Numbered from the stretch's first letter, positions 11,002-22,254 are shown. The stretch: DNA of 64,000 nt from Macrocystis pyrifera (GCA_031763025.1 JASSKH010000028.1:1922001-1986000); one strand, 5' to 3'. Made by a program: numbers and translations. Notes: a model not told the origin generated them from the sequence alone.

Positions 11002-11759
11002 TGAATCCGTTTCCTATGCGGTTCGATTTGGGCTTCAGATTTTGACCCGATCGCATTTTCAGATGTGAAGTTGGTATATCGAAACAGTCTTCCTATGGGA
11101 GAAAATCAGACATTTGATTTATTGTGCGTGCAGAGATTCGAGCCAACGCCGAGAGCAACTGCTGTTGTTGTGGTCTGGTGCCGCGAAGAGACGCGCTGGG
11201 TGCGCTGCACTGCGCGTAGGACCCAAGCGTCCGAGCCAAGGTTGACTGCCTCTGGTATGGCGGTGAAGAAACGTGGCGAGTGCGCTAGAGTCAACCTGTC
11301 TTGGTATTTTGTGTACCTCAATGCTGCTGCTGTACAGCAGTGTAGTCTACGAGTACGTATCCACGGAGAAGTGCGCGTCGAGTGCGCTTGTCTTGGTCTC
11401 TAGGACCGAGCCCGCGCCAGCCGACTGTAGGCTGGCCACGGAGAGACGCGCCGCCCGCCGACCGCGCGTCGGGCGCGAAGCAACGTCGCTTTACGGCTGT
11501 GTCACCATCCAACTCATCGATCGTTCTGCTGCTGTTTGCTGTCATGGATATCATCTTGAATTCAAAGACCATGCCATTTTTCTATTTGAAAATCTGATGA
11601 CCCATGTTCTCGGATTTTGGGCCCAAATCCGACAACTTGGGTCATCAGATTCTCATATCGATTTTTTTCCGGTAGGATTCTGCATAAGCGGGGGCATTCA
11701 TTTTTCAGATCGAAAAACACAAATCTGAATCTCGAAATCGAACCGCATAGGAAACAGCC
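11002..11759. mobile_element. TIR element with TAA target duplication (Harbinger-like, non-autonomous)
   Basis: 758 bp flanked by TAA at 10999-11001 and 11760-11762. Near its ends lie inverted repeats around GTTTCCTATGCGGTTCGATT (left) and its complement (right, about 11730-11757). The segment is absent from the matching place in the mirror-image right unit, which dates it as a later insertion. A 3-bp TAA duplication fits PIF/Harbinger-type elements. No DDE transposase frame is seen. An internal hairpin spans 11591-11651. Confidence 0.65.
11591..11651. repeat. Long hairpin
   Basis: AATCTGATGACCCA pairs with TGGGTCATCAGATT, and the inner CGGATTTGGGCCCAAATCCG core (with one extra base) closes on the palindrome TTGGGCCCAA. 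The stem is about 27 bp. Confidence 0.75.
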
Positions 11760-12452
11760 TAAGTATGCCGGGGTTTCGTTTGAGTTGGGAAGATGTTGGA
11801 GGGAGGAGTTACCGCAAGATTTGAATTCTTCAGACACACAGCAGTACACGGCACCCACGTATCGTGTTTGGTACCCACCGGGTAACATAGGGCTTGCTTT
11901 CGCAGACTCGAGCTTCCTGGAATATGTTGGCTTCGTTCGACGAAGGGTCCTCAACCTTGGCCAGTCTGCTGATGCATCAAGGAGCAGTGCGTTGGCATTG
12001 CAGAAAGCTCAAGCACACAACGACAACCGCCAAGAGCATGCGGTGTTGTCGGTTGTTCGCCATCACCGGAGCTTGAAGTTTTTAGCCACCGCTATATGCC
12101 GGGATACCGTATCAGAGATACCGAAAGAGTACAGCAGTTGTAGCGATGATATGTACAAGTATTAGGCCCGCCACGTTATTCCTCCTGTGTGGGATTCAAA
12201 GCCTCACTTTCGGCCAGCTCTGGGACAGTACAGAACTGGTGGTTTCGCCTGACCAAGCCATTTCTGATCCAAACACGGAAAATAATTTCTAGATTTCTGG
12301 TTTCGCCATCGATAAGATTCGATAAATCGGATCTAGCACGAAGTTCCTCCTGGATCTCTCTACAAAACCTTATTATGTTTCCGGTTTCGGCTCCCATAAG
12401 CGATCTCTCGACAAACCCTGTTCTGTTTTCCACTTTGGGCTCCCATAATTAT

Positions 12453-13196
12453 GGGAGCCGAAAGTGGAAAACAGAACAGGGTTTGTAGAGAGATCCAGGA
12501 AGAATTTCGTGCTAGATCTGATTTATCGAATCTTATCGATGGACCAAAAACAGAAATCTCTAAAATATGTTTTGTGTTTCGATCAGTACTGGCTTGGCCA
12601 GACGAAACCAGACACCAGTTCTGTACGGTTTCAGAGCTATAGCCGAAACTGAGGCTTTGAACCCCACACAGGAGGCATAACGTGGCGCGCCTAGTACTTG
12701 CACATATCATCGCTACTACTGCTGTACTCTTTCGGTATCTCAGACACGGTATCCCGGAATATAGCGGTAGCTAAAGACTCCAAGCTCCGGTGATGGCAAA
12801 CAACCGACTACACCGCATGCTCTTGGCGGTTGTCGTTGTGTGCTTGAGCTTTCAGCGATGCCAACGCACTGCTCCTTGATGCATGTGCAGCAGACTGCCA
12901 AGGTCGAGGACCCTTCATCGAAGGAAGCCCACCCAGTTCACGAAGCTCGAGTCTGCGAAAGTAAGCCCCATGTTACCCGGCGGGCACCAAACACAATGCG
13001 TGGGTGCCGTGTACTGCTGTGTGTCCGCCGAATTCAAACACTGCTGTAATTCCTCCCTCCGACGTCTTCCCAACTCAAACCAAACCCCGGCATACTTACA
13101 CAACAAACCATAAGGTTGAAGAAAACGAAACTCGATATATCTGGGCCATACGAAAAAGAGGAGTACATGCCGGTTCTGTTTTCCGGTTCCGGCTCC
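12453..13196 (-). mobile_element. Inverted-pair TIR element, right unit
   Basis: 744 bp, GGGAGCCGAAAGTGG at the left and TTCCGGTTCCGGCTCC at the right. It is head-to-head with the left unit, separated by the 8-bp palindrome ATAATTAT (12445-12452). Mirror identity runs the whole length, with numerous point differences. The open frames seen in both arms are simply the two strands of one non-coding repeat. Confidence 0.7.
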
Positions 13197-14218
13197 GATA
13201 AGACTCAGCCTGACTGCACCAGTTGCTCAGAACACAGCGTAACCGCAGTGCTGCGAAACTGACAACTATTTTCGCGACCGGCCCTCTTCTCCATCTGCTG
13301 CCACAAGTGCTAAAGTGCTTCGAGTATTTTGAGTGCTTCAAGTATTGTGAATACTCCTGTGTACTGTCAGAGCCGCTCCCCGCAATCCGCGTTCGGCTGC
13401 GTGTTTGGGCTAACTTTCATTCGCCATGCCGCCAACTATCTTCTATTAATAGGGTCGTCGTGGTGCCGTTGGCTGCCGGCCGGTTGAACCTCTCCGAGTC
13501 CGTGGCCGAAGTATCATCGTGTTTGCGCATTCATAGGCCGAGGTCGGGGGCCTTTTTCCCGCAGAGGGCGAAGGCCCGGCGAGTAGGTACAAACTAAATA
13601 CATCGCAGTTGCTGTACTGCTGTAGTTCGTAAGATGGTCCCATGTCGGAGCTTGCTACCCGTATCTATTGCGGCGAAACTAAGAAAAAAAAGAGAAAAGG
13701 GGGTGGAGCGGGATCATTTACAACAGTACAGCAATACCTCGTATTACTACAAACAATATACCGATATCAGCAGGTGTATAGTATAACTGCGTACCAGGTA
13801 CGTGTTTGTTTGTTTGTATTGAGGCAAGGCCGAGCCGTCACAGGGCTCCAACTATTTTCAGACTGAGCACAACTTCAAAAAGCAAACATGGAAGTTGCTG
13901 TAGTAATATTCACAGTTTCGGCGATGGAATTAGGCCATCTTTGCCGCAATTTCGATGGCCGGTACGGTCCCTTCCATGCTCTGCCACAGAATGGTGACCT
14001 TCGTGAAACGCAAAAACGACACAATGGTGCCGAGGCAAGCCGCGCAACAAGTCAGTCCGTCGAAACGAGCCCAGCCCCCCCACCCACCCCCCCTCCTACC
14101 GCTCCACCCCATGCATGGTTTGGGCTGCCTAATTGGCGCATAGGCACGAGCCGATGATTAATGCCGTACCCTTCGTTGCGTGCTCTGCGTGAGCCCTCGG
14201 GAAGCGCGCTCGGGGTAG
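13197..14218. other. Upstream region of the hydroxylase gene
   Basis: Open frames on both strands between 13880 and 14150 have coding-like composition (for example LGTIVSFLRFTKVTILWQS on minus) but no recognised domain. It may hold promoter and 5' untranslated sequence of the downstream gene. Confidence 0.35.
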
Positions 14219-17200
14219 ATGCACCTGAGACTGCTGTTCGTGGGGTGGGGTTTATGTTTTCTCTCGTTGGTATCCCATATCAAAACCTCTAGAGCTTGAC
14301 CCTGGAGTCCCCGGCGCAATTTCTACAGCAGCAGCAGCAGCAGCGCGGAATGCTCATGAACTGCAAGCACATGAACTGCAAGCACTAGACATACACTGCT
14401 GCTGTTGCTGCTTCCGCAACAGCCTTCGCGGTAACTGGCCTTCCCCCCCGCCACAACACCGCCGATCGCACAACGGATGTTGCGGCCGTGAGTTCCCCCT
14501 GCGATGTTGCCAAGCCCGAGCATTCGCCTTCTCCCGCCTTGTGCCCCGTCTTCTTCCCGCCCGCGCGTGCTCGTGCGTAGCTCTGTTCTGCAGTTTAACT
14601 TCTACCGCCGGCGTTCCTCCGACCCTGAGCAGTGGAAAGTGCAGCCGGAAAAGAAACACGTGAGATTTTTTTCTTCGTTGCAGTTCCCGGGTGCGTCACA
14701 CTTAGCAAGCGAAACGCTGCTGGGGTTGCACGAGCCGCGTTCCGCCCACCCCCCCTTCTCCCGACAGAACCCGGGTCTTTGCCTTGGGCGGGCAGCATTA
14801 TGGAGACCGTTGGCGCGGGTCGCCCCGGCTAAGTCTCCCTCGGCTCATATATAACACTCTTGGACACGATGCCCCGTTCCTACTGCTGACGCTCCGTTAA
14901 ATATCACATTCATGGCGTTCTTCTCACGCGTGCAAACGATTCAGAGCCTACAGGAGGTAGAGGCGCGACGGTGGTGGCTCCCCCTCGGGAGCCTTCTCCG
15001 AATAGGCCGCGAGAAGGTTGGCCGGCACCCCCTCCACGGCCTGTTCGCGACGATCAATGTGCTCACGGCATCCGTCATTGCTGGCACGGTGAGACTTGGC
15101 ATGGTACCCGTGTTTGCGCGCGGCGGCGCGATCGCATAGTAGGCAGAGACCAGACAGCGGCGGGTAAGAGGCGTATAGCACAGTGCGCTTCTGTTTTCAC
15201 GCATGGCGCTAGGCCCGGACGCTAGGAACACGCTGGCGCTGGCTCTTTGTTTTGTCGGTCGCTCTCGACGGCGCGACGATGGCGGCGCGGTTCGGCCTAC
15301 CACAACCCACGCCCGCATCCCCGTCCTGTGGACCTGACCTTCCCGTCGCCGAAAATACGAAACGTTCCCGAGGAATCATTATTTTATTGCGGGGCTGGTG
15401 ATCGTCTGTCGAATTTTCTACTGGCTGGCGTGGTAGGTGGCGCACTTGATCGGGGAGGGCAAGACAAAAGTGTATGCGGCAACAGAAAGCGGCTCCGCCT
15501 GGCGGTTCACCGCGGGGCTGGGCCTGGCGCTGGCTTGGCAAAGCGTTTTAGAGTACTACTGGCACAGGTGACTGACTGACTGACTGACTGACTGACTGAC
15601 CGACTGACTGACTGACTGACCGCCGTGCATGGCGAACGCGTCGGCGCTTGCTCGGCCCACGCGGTAGCGTACTATATTAGGGCTCACGAATTGAAAACCT
15701 TTTACTGATGCAAGACTAGCCCACACTAAATCCAAAGGCTTCGTCCCCACAAGAGTGGGTGCAGCTCTAAAGCGGTCAAGGCGCGCAAGCAGCTGCACCC
15801 GTTCGTTGCTGGACGTGCCTGTGCCTCAACCATCACCAGGATCTTTATGGGGGCACCTCTAGGCCGGGATGCTGCCAATACTGTTGTCCATACGTTGCCC
15901 TCTGCCCGCGCTCGGCCCAAGGCCAAGCTGAAGGCGCCCCCGCATACCGCCCCCGCGCGCGCCGCCTCCGCACGCCGTGCGTCGCTTCCCGGTCCCCGTC
16001 GACAAAGGTTAATGCACCTGCCTGTGGTTTACGCGAGGCTGCACAAGTACCACCACTTCTACAAGAGCCCCGAGCCCTTCGACGACCTGGTGGGTTTCCG
16101 GAGTGGCTCCAGCTGCATGTTTGCAACCAACTACGGTGCATTGCTTTTTGTGCGTGTGCTGTAGGTGCGGACGGTTGGCCCCTGCAGGCTGGTCTCCTAA
16201 GATGGTAGTCGGCGCCATCTGAAAGAACGTGGAGAGTGCCGCGAAGAGGTTGTCCCAAGGATGTCGCTGTTGTTGATCTTCTGTCGTGGACTGGGGCAGG
16301 AGAACTGCTGCCATGGTCACGTGCACACCGGTACAAGTCTCGGACTTTTACACTGTGCTACACTTAAAAACGGTATTTCAGTGTTTGTGTGCATGTTGCA
16401 CGGTTTAATGTATAGTAAAATCTTGCGTTCAACCGCCAACCCCCCCCCCCCCTCCCCGCCCCCCCCCCCTCCCGCCCCGCCCCCTCTTCCTTTTCTCCGC
16501 TGATTCCCGTCTCTTTGTTACTGCCGCCACGTTCCATGTAATCATCCGATTCACGCGAAGATGATCCATCCCCTGGAGGCTTTCGGATACTGCCTTCAGC
16601 TGTACTCCCCTCCGTTCGTGTTTTCGATGCCGATGTCGAGTTTCGTGGCGTACATGGTGGTTTGCGGCACGTGCGGGGTTCTTGACCACAGTGGGGTGGC
16701 GTTTTCGGTGCCGGGGTTGTACGACACGGCAGGTGAGGAGAGGGCGGAAGCGCATGCGAGAAGTTTGGGCTGTATTTTTCGGATATATACGCGGAGAGGC
16801 AGCACACCACCTCCATAGGGAGAATGCTATACGGAATAAGTAATACTATATCATACGTACCTGCTGATGTTATTCCCCTTCAAAGGGATAATATAGGCCG
16901 AATACTCCCCTGTGTTTGAAGTACGCGGCCTGCGGTGCATATTGTCACGGCCCTCTCTTCTTGTCTTGCTGGACTGCAGGGGGGGGGGCACGGGGGGGTT
17001 AGGTGTTTGTCTGGAACGAAACTCTCTCCCGCCCCCGCCCCGCTCGTGCTAGGTCTGTCGCGCCTGATTGGTTCGAAATCCTTTCATGCTCGAGGAACAG
17101 ATTTTTGGTGCTGACGAACCAGCCGCCCCTCTGAGATTTTCCTAATGCGTCCCTCAAAATGTAGGAAAACTGACAGCACCAGCGACATCAGCAGCAGCAG

Positions 17201-17420
17201 GAGTAGCAGCGGTACTAACGCGATCGCCGATTTTGCACCTGCTCTTCCCCGCGCCCTCTCTTGTTCGCTGCCAGATCACGATCGCCACCACTCGCGGTTC
17301 GAGGTGAACTACGCTTTTCCGTTCCCCTTTTTGGACGTCCTCCACGGCACGTACGAGGGAAGCTTCTTAGGAAAACGATACAGCTGCCGCGGGCGATCAC
17401 GACGAGCGCATCGGTCATAG
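14219..17420 (+). CDS. Fatty acid hydroxylase / sterol desaturase superfamily protein, seven exons
   Basis: Model: 14219-14269 (tentative first exon), 14594-14659, 14945-15088, 15437-15567, 16008-16089, 16561-16732, 17275-17420; about 263 residues. All introns are GT-AG and the phases match at every join. The order of motifs is a hydrophobic start, YRRRSSDPEQWKVQP, a membrane span (LFATINVLTASVIAG), WQSVLEYYWHR-LMH (box 1, HX3H, split by an intron), HKYHH (box 2), a short span after MIHPLEAFGY, LDHSG, then HDRHH (box 3, its first Asp codon split) and NYAFPFPFLDVLHGTYEG. These three histidine boxes bind the di-iron centre of ER membrane hydroxylases and desaturases acting on sterols, sphingoid bases or fatty acids. 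The substrate cannot be told. The last five exons are firm. Exon 2 rests on the conserved WK-QP motif, and exon 1 is a guess. Confidence 0.82.
14324..14342. repeat. CAG microsatellite in intron 1
   Basis: ACAGCAGCAGCAGCAGCAGC lies inside the proposed first intron of the hydroxylase gene. Short CTG runs follow at 14397-14411. Confidence 0.7.
15568..15621. repeat. (GACT)n microsatellite starting at a splice donor
   Basis: About 13 GACT units with two GACC interruptions. The first GT of the tract is the donor of hydroxylase intron 4, so the intron begins inside the microsatellite. Confidence 0.85.
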
Positions 17421-17423
17421 TCA

Positions 17424-17848
17424 GAGGGCGCGGGAGGGGTAGGGTGTACTCAAGATCATACATGGCCGTAGTCGTATGACCATAGACCCTCGCATCCCCA
17501 CACTGCCGGGACGGAGCACGTCGGGTTTTCACCGACCAGGCAGGCATTGCTTGCCCAAGCGAGAAGCGTCGTGAGGTGTCCGTCGAATCGCATGAAGAGT
17601 GAGCTGCATTCTACTTAGAACCGCTTGCGAGGCGGAGTTGCATGTGGATGACAGCTTCAATGAGTCAAGGCAATTTCCGGTGTGGCCACTTCCAGAAACA
17701 GCACTGCTGGGAATACTATTTTAGCTGCCTCTTGGGTGCCTTACCACAAACACTACATTATACGATAATTCCCCTCGTATGGATTAAAGGTTCCCCACAC
17801 CTCACAAATGATATATTTGTCGACCATCACCTGTGACCGACCGCCAGA
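17424..17848 (-). mobile_element. Rep-G retroposon, copy d (long)
   Basis: Begins four bases after the stop codon of the hydroxylase gene with a G-rich lead (GGGAGGGGTAGGGTGTACTC) and extends about 420 bp, past the usual truncation points to GACCGACCGCCAG. Copy g (21172-21564) ends at the same place, so this may be near full length. It probably forms the 3' untranslated region or terminator zone of the gene. Confidence 0.8.
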
Positions 17849-17873
17849 CAAAAAAAAACGGTACCCTGATTGT

Positions 17874-17983
17874 CTATGACGGGGGACCATAGTAAATAGG
17901 ACCTACGGTACACACAAAAACCTTTATATTTCCCTTTTTTTCGAACGATATTTGGTCCTATTTACTATGGTCCCCCGTGTTAG
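17874..17983 (-). mobile_element. MITE-A copy 4
   Basis: Both terminal arms are well kept (CTATGACGGGGGACCATAGT and ATGGTCCCCCGTGTTAG). Confidence 0.85.
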
Positions 17984-18063
17984 CTCAAGCAGTGAGCGGC
18001 ATGTTTTACAGTGTCGTTGCCAACCGACGCCAACCCAACCTATATATATATATAATATTATAT

Positions 18064-18112
18064 GGGGGGGTGTACTCATGTCGTACATGGCCGTAGTCAT
18101 ATGAACATATAC
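18064..18112 (-). mobile_element. Rep-G copy e1 (short fragment)
   Basis: GGGGGGGTGTACTCATG then TCGTACATGGCCGTAGTC; truncated after about 45 bp. Confidence 0.6.
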
Positions 18113-18149
18113 CCGAAACGAAGGGTGTGTGCGTGTGTACCTCCGTGGG

Positions 18150-18222
18150 GGAGGGTGACCTCATCTGTTGCTTGCCTTGGTCAGGTGATCATTGACCACG
18201 CGCCCCTTTCGAGACGGACGGG
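18150..18222 (-). mobile_element. Rep-G subfamily B, copy 1
   Basis: GGGAGGGTGACCTCAT, then TTGCTTGCCTTGGTCAGGTG and ATTGACCACGC. This is the B version of the family (ATTGACCACGCATC where A has ATAGACCCTCGCATC). Other B copies are at 20738-20835 and 20868-20965. Confidence 0.6.
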
Positions 18223-18310
18223 GGGGGGGGGGGGGGGGGGGGGGGGGTGTACTCATTATCATGCATGGCCGTAGTCGTATGACCAAAGACGGAGGGGGGG
18301 GGGGGGGGTT
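18213..18310 (-). mobile_element. Rep-G copy e2 inside a duplicated G-tract
   Basis: A 45-bp fragment (TACTCATTATCATGCATGGC onward) standing between GACGGAC plus about 27 G on the left and GACGGA plus about 16 G on the right. The repeated GACGG(A)-G-run reads as a target duplication around a severely 5'-truncated insertion. Confidence 0.7.
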
Positions 18311-18837
18311 AACCACTACTGAATTTTCTAGGGATTGTATTGCTACCACAGCAATAGGAGTAGTAGCTGCAGGCCGGTTTTTTTTTACGCCATTGTACGT
18401 AGTCAGTTAGGGTAGAGCCTGGACACGTCCTCGGACGAGGCAGACGGAAGGCAGTGGCTTCGGACGGCCCGTGCGGGTGGTGTAGTTTGTTCGCATTTTG
18501 GCGCTGACGGAGAGGAGGGGGAGTGGGGTGGTCGAGTCGGGAAAGACCTGTTCTTCGAACAGACGCTAGCGTCTTCCCCTTTTTTGGTGGTTTGCGAGGA
18601 AGGAAACCGTGACTATAGTCAAATTTCGTTGACTTTGGACTAAGGTTGTATATGTTCGCGCATTTGAAAGCAGCGGCAGTCGCCAGTGGCCACTGGTACC
18701 ACGAGGACCCGGCCCGTATCTCTCTTATTTTTTTTGTTTTTGTTATTTCGTTATTGTTATTTGTTTGCCCCTTTTCTTCTTGTGTGGAAATGCATATATA
18801 ACACTGCGTCCTTGTGACCTCACTGCCCCCCCGCCCC

Positions 18838-19013
18838 TTCATGCGAGTCGCCGAACACCTCACGGTGCTTCGAGCTTGGTGCAAGCAATGTCTGCTTGGT
18901 GGGTAAAAACCCAACGTGCTCCGTCCCGGCATTGTAGGGATGCGAGGGTCTATGGTCATACGACCACGGTCGTGCGTGGTATCGAGTACCGCCCCCCGCC
19001 CCCAAATTCTGAA
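18838..19013 (+). mobile_element. Rep-G copy f
   Basis: Opposite orientation to most copies: starts TTCATGCGAGTCGCC and ends GGTATCGAGTACC followed by a C-tract, as expected if the C-tract adjoins the 3' end. Confidence 0.75.
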
Positions 19014-19404
19014 GTTTAAAAATTGACATTTCAATAATTGGTGCAGTTTTCGTGAGCATCGGCGGCATCATCGTTTATTTTCCTGAGCAAGAAGTTACTG
19101 CGAAATAAAACCGGCACGTTGTGTGCGGCGACGTACGCATGGCAGTGCCCGCGCTTAGCGGGGTTGGCGAGGGGAGCACCCACCGATAGTCGTACCGCTC
19201 TTTTTTTATGCACAATTGAAAAAACGTCGACCTCCCAGCCGACCGGCTGAGAGACCGAACGTTCGACACTCATATTCTGAAGCTGTGTGCTATGCTTCCA
19301 CAACTCAAGCAGATAATTCGGTTTACAACTTCATGACCTACGGTAGGTGTCTCAAGGTAGACCCATACCCGCTCTTGTGCACCAGGTATGTGATTTATCG
19401 TGGC
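19014..19404. other. No gene recognised
   Basis: Frames on both strands without domains. Confidence 0.4.
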
Positions 19405-19595
19405 TCATGTTGCCGGGTGTGACTCGTAAAAAGTAGATGATCTAGCGCATGTTCCCCGGGGTAGATCTGTGTCCTTCGTATGCAGATCCTGCACAACCTC
19501 TCACGACGGCATAATACGAGGAACTAGATGATCTACAGTAGATAGATAGATAGATCATGATCTGTATGATCTATTCGATCTGTCCGAGCTGTGAG
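19405..19595. mobile_element. AGATGATCTA-rich TIR element, copy 2
   Basis: Shares CAGATCCTGCACAACCT, ACGACGGCA and the terminal AGATGATCTA palindromes with 1863-2132; the right end reads TCTATTCGATCTGTCC. Confidence 0.55.
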
Positions 19596-20129
19596 TACCT
19601 TCGGTCGTAAGGTACGGAGCTCGTGGAGGATATACCGGTAGATCGGTGACCCGTCCCTGGTAGATAACACCCGGGTCAACAGGACTGTTTTGCCACCCTC
19701 GTATCCTGGATTGGCGCAACGGCAAAAGACGTGTGAGTATTCGTGTAGAGCCTTCGTAGAAGGCTACGTGGTGAAGAGGTGCAGCAAAAAAAAAGGCATA
19801 TGCATCTCTACGTTTGGTTGTGTACAGGAACTGAAGTAGTATGTGCCGAGCGTGGTGAGCGTGTTCTCGCCTGTGGTACGGAGTTTATACGAACACTCTA
19901 GTCGACTGTACGTATGGTGTCCCAGGTGTACCCCGGTAGCTCGTGGTTACGAAGAAAACGAATGTATTTCGGTTGGAAACTTATTTTTACCGATACAGAG
20001 AGCAGTATCTAGTAGCAGTAGTAGTAGTAGTAGTAGTAGTAACAGTAGTGGTGGTGGTGGTGGTACTTACAGAAGGGTAACATATATATATATATTCGTT
20101 TTACGTGTTGCTGGTGTATAGAGATTGCT
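19596..20129. other. No gene recognised; AGT microsatellite
   Basis: An AGT repeat at about 20012-20048 passes into GGT repeats (20050-20064). No domain-bearing frame. Confidence 0.45.
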
Positions 20130-20640
20130 TGAGACTCACACGTATCCCGTTCCAGGTTTGCCTATCAGGCCGGGTCCCGCGTTGTCACTCACGTGTGCTT
20201 GCCGTTGCCCTATAGGGGTCCCGGATGATATGAGGTTTGAAACCAGGGCCCAGCTCTTGGCTCGCTCCCCCCCCTTTTCCCTATACGTGCACGCCTTCGA
20301 CGCAGTATGCCATCTCCCTTTTCCGTGTGTGAGGGGAAGATACTTTGCTACCCTCCTGAGACTTTACAGGACTTCCAGAGTAATCCAGAGCACAGGCAAG
20401 CCCGTCCTGATAACCGCTAAAAAAAACAGAAATATGGAAGATTCGGGAAACCACCCGAATCCACGAACTAGACCATGCATCGAAGGTGCCGGTTCTCAAA
20501 ACCCGGGCAAAATATATTTTGGAAGATTGGAGCAAACACCTGTTGCACGAACTGGAACATGAACAGTAGATGCGGATCCTCTGAACCCACTCTCACTTCT
20601 GTCTCTACCCTGCGAAGCTACGAACTCTCCCGGAGGAGAA
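20130..20640 (-). mobile_element. Decayed relative of the Ty3 element 3' end
   Basis: Segments such as CACGAACTGGAACATGAACA and AGATGCGGATCCTC match the region just inside the 3' LTR of the 37.6-46.7 kb Ty3 element (37937-37980), in the same order. The LTR itself is too eroded to delimit. Confidence 0.4.
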
Positions 20641-20737
20641 CGTCGACAGGACAAGGACAAAAGGCCTACCCGAAAGGGACTCGAAGGATGTCAAACACCG
20701 CCGCTATCACCGCATCCCCAGGGAGGGTGAGGGCGGG

Positions 20738-20965
20738 GGGTACTCATTTTGTTATTGCTTTAGTCGCTTGACCATTGACCACGCATCCCCGTCGAGACAA
20801 AGCACCGTTCCTGCTCCTATTGGAGACCTCCAACAGTCGAGGGAGGGGGGGGGGGGGGGGGGCGTACTCATCTGTTGCTTGCCTTGAGTAGTTTGACCAT
20901 TGACCACGCATCTCCTTCGAAACGGAGCACAATTCCTACTCCCATAGAGACACCCCCAACGTTTG
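20738..20965 (-). mobile_element. Rep-G subfamily B, two adjacent copies
   Basis: Copies at about 20738-20835 and 20868-20965, each led by a G-tract (GGGCGGGGGG; then a run of about 20 G) and GTACTCAT. Both carry GACCATTGACCACGCATC and a shared C-rich tail, but differ by about a quarter of positions, so they are separate insertions rather than a recent tandem duplication. Confidence 0.65.
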
Positions 20966-21171
20966 GACACTCAGTACGTTGTTACCTATATTACAGACAA
21001 TTTGTGCTCATCGTATCCCCTTCCTGTTTCGCCGCCTGTCGCCACCATCTTTCTCCTCGGATAGCGAACGTTTTCTCGCAACAGTTGATGGGGGGATTGG
21101 GGGGGGGGGGGTGCATCATGAATAACCAAAGAACACAAGCTGCCCGTACATCCCCAGCGAGCGGGGGCGGG
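20966..21171. other. Spacer with G-runs
   Basis: GGGGGGATTGGGGGGGGGGG at about 21090-21110. No gene. Confidence 0.4.
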
Positions 21172-21564
21172 TGGGGGGGGGGGGACATGTCATGCATGGC
21201 CGTAGTAGTATAACCATAGGCCCTCGCATCTCTGCAAGGCCGGGACGGAGCACGTCGAGTTTTTACCGACCAGGCAAGCATTGCTTACACCAAGTACGAA
21301 GCACCGTGAGTGTTGTGCGAGTCGTATGAAGGGTAATAATTGCATCCTACTACTGTAACACCGAGAACCGCTTGTGACGGGAACTTGCATACGGGTGACA
21401 GCGTCGACTTATTTGATTTGATCTCTGGTGTGGTCATTTCCAGAGACAGTAGTAAGTATACTGTGCATCTGCCTCGTAGGTGCCTTACCATGTGATACAC
21501 GAGCATTCCCTTTGTGCGGAGTTAGGGCTCCCCACCCCGCAGAAGTCATCTAACTCGACCGCCA
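21172..21564 (-). mobile_element. Rep-G retroposon, copy g (long)
   Basis: G-tract, then ACATGTCATGCATGGC and the family sequence for about 390 bp to CTCGACCGCCAGC, the same far end as copy d. The two long copies are alignable throughout and define the body of the element. No reading frame is shared between them, so the element looks non-autonomous. Confidence 0.75.
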
Positions 21565-22254
21565 GCCGGGGGGGGGGGGGGGGATGCACACTGAAAACAG
21601 AATAACTCGAGGTACCCCCGCATCTCGAACGCAGAGAGGCGGGGGAGGGGACGGGGGGTGGATACTAAGAGTGGATTTTAATCCAAGCTACCCTCTGATC
21701 CCCAGCTGGGGGAGGTGTGTGTATTGGGATATGGGGTCGGAAAAAGGAAGCGCGCTACTTGTACATGATCCTGTGTGAGCGTCTACAGCTATTACTACCG
21801 AATCACCCCCGGCGAAAGAGGGGGGGGGGGGGGCGTGCGACAGGACGACCAAAAAGAAAAAAACGCGCGTGTCAATAAAAGTTAAGGGCAAAAACGTGCA
21901 TCGGTTTTCTTGTCGTCTACGCACCTACCACGGGTGTAACAGCAGCAACAGTATTTATTACTCGACTGTGATTATTTTCACGGGGACGGCCAACCCACGG
22001 TGGTGGGTGGTGTGGTGGTGGTGAGTGAGTCGGCACAGGAGAGAGTGCCGAGGAGAGGTCTACCTTACAACAGCAGTACTTGGTGGTTGCGAAGAGGGTT
22101 GCTCATGGACCACACGATTGGAGTTGTACAGAGGTCGTGCAATGATTAACATATACCCATTAAAAGTACAACACATGCGATGAATGATCGAGCATGGCGA
22201 CACCCATTCTTACATATTATGGACGAATGAATTAATGAATTGTAGAAAATGTAA
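21565..22254. other. G-tract-rich stretch, no gene recognised
   Basis: G-runs at about 21569-21583, 21655-21660 and 21818-21831, and GGT repeats at 22000-22024. No domain-bearing frame. Confidence 0.45.

Larger units (their letters stand above)
10757..12444 (+). mobile_element. Inverted-pair TIR element, left unit (interrupted)
   Basis: Begins GGGAGCCGAAGCCGG and ends with the inverted form CCACTTTGGGCTCCC. Its body is the mirror image of the right unit (12453-13196). Two insertions lengthen it: about 10796-10914 (contains a Rep-T fragment) and 11002-11759 (a TAA-flanked TIR element). A tandem doubling of about 45-50 bp lies near the inner end (about 12350-12444). No transposase is visible, so it is probably non-autonomous. 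Confidence 0.7.

Noticed and set aside
11617-12165. 182-codon open frame
   Set aside because: Lies in one arm of the inverted TIR pair and runs across the edge of an inserted element; the mirror arm does not keep the frame.
15845-16816. Minus-strand frames across the hydroxylase introns and exons
   Set aside because: Antisense to exons with matched splice phases and three histidine boxes.
18309-19034. 241-codon minus frame
   Set aside because: It incorporates Rep-G copy f and simple-sequence DNA; no homologous segment.
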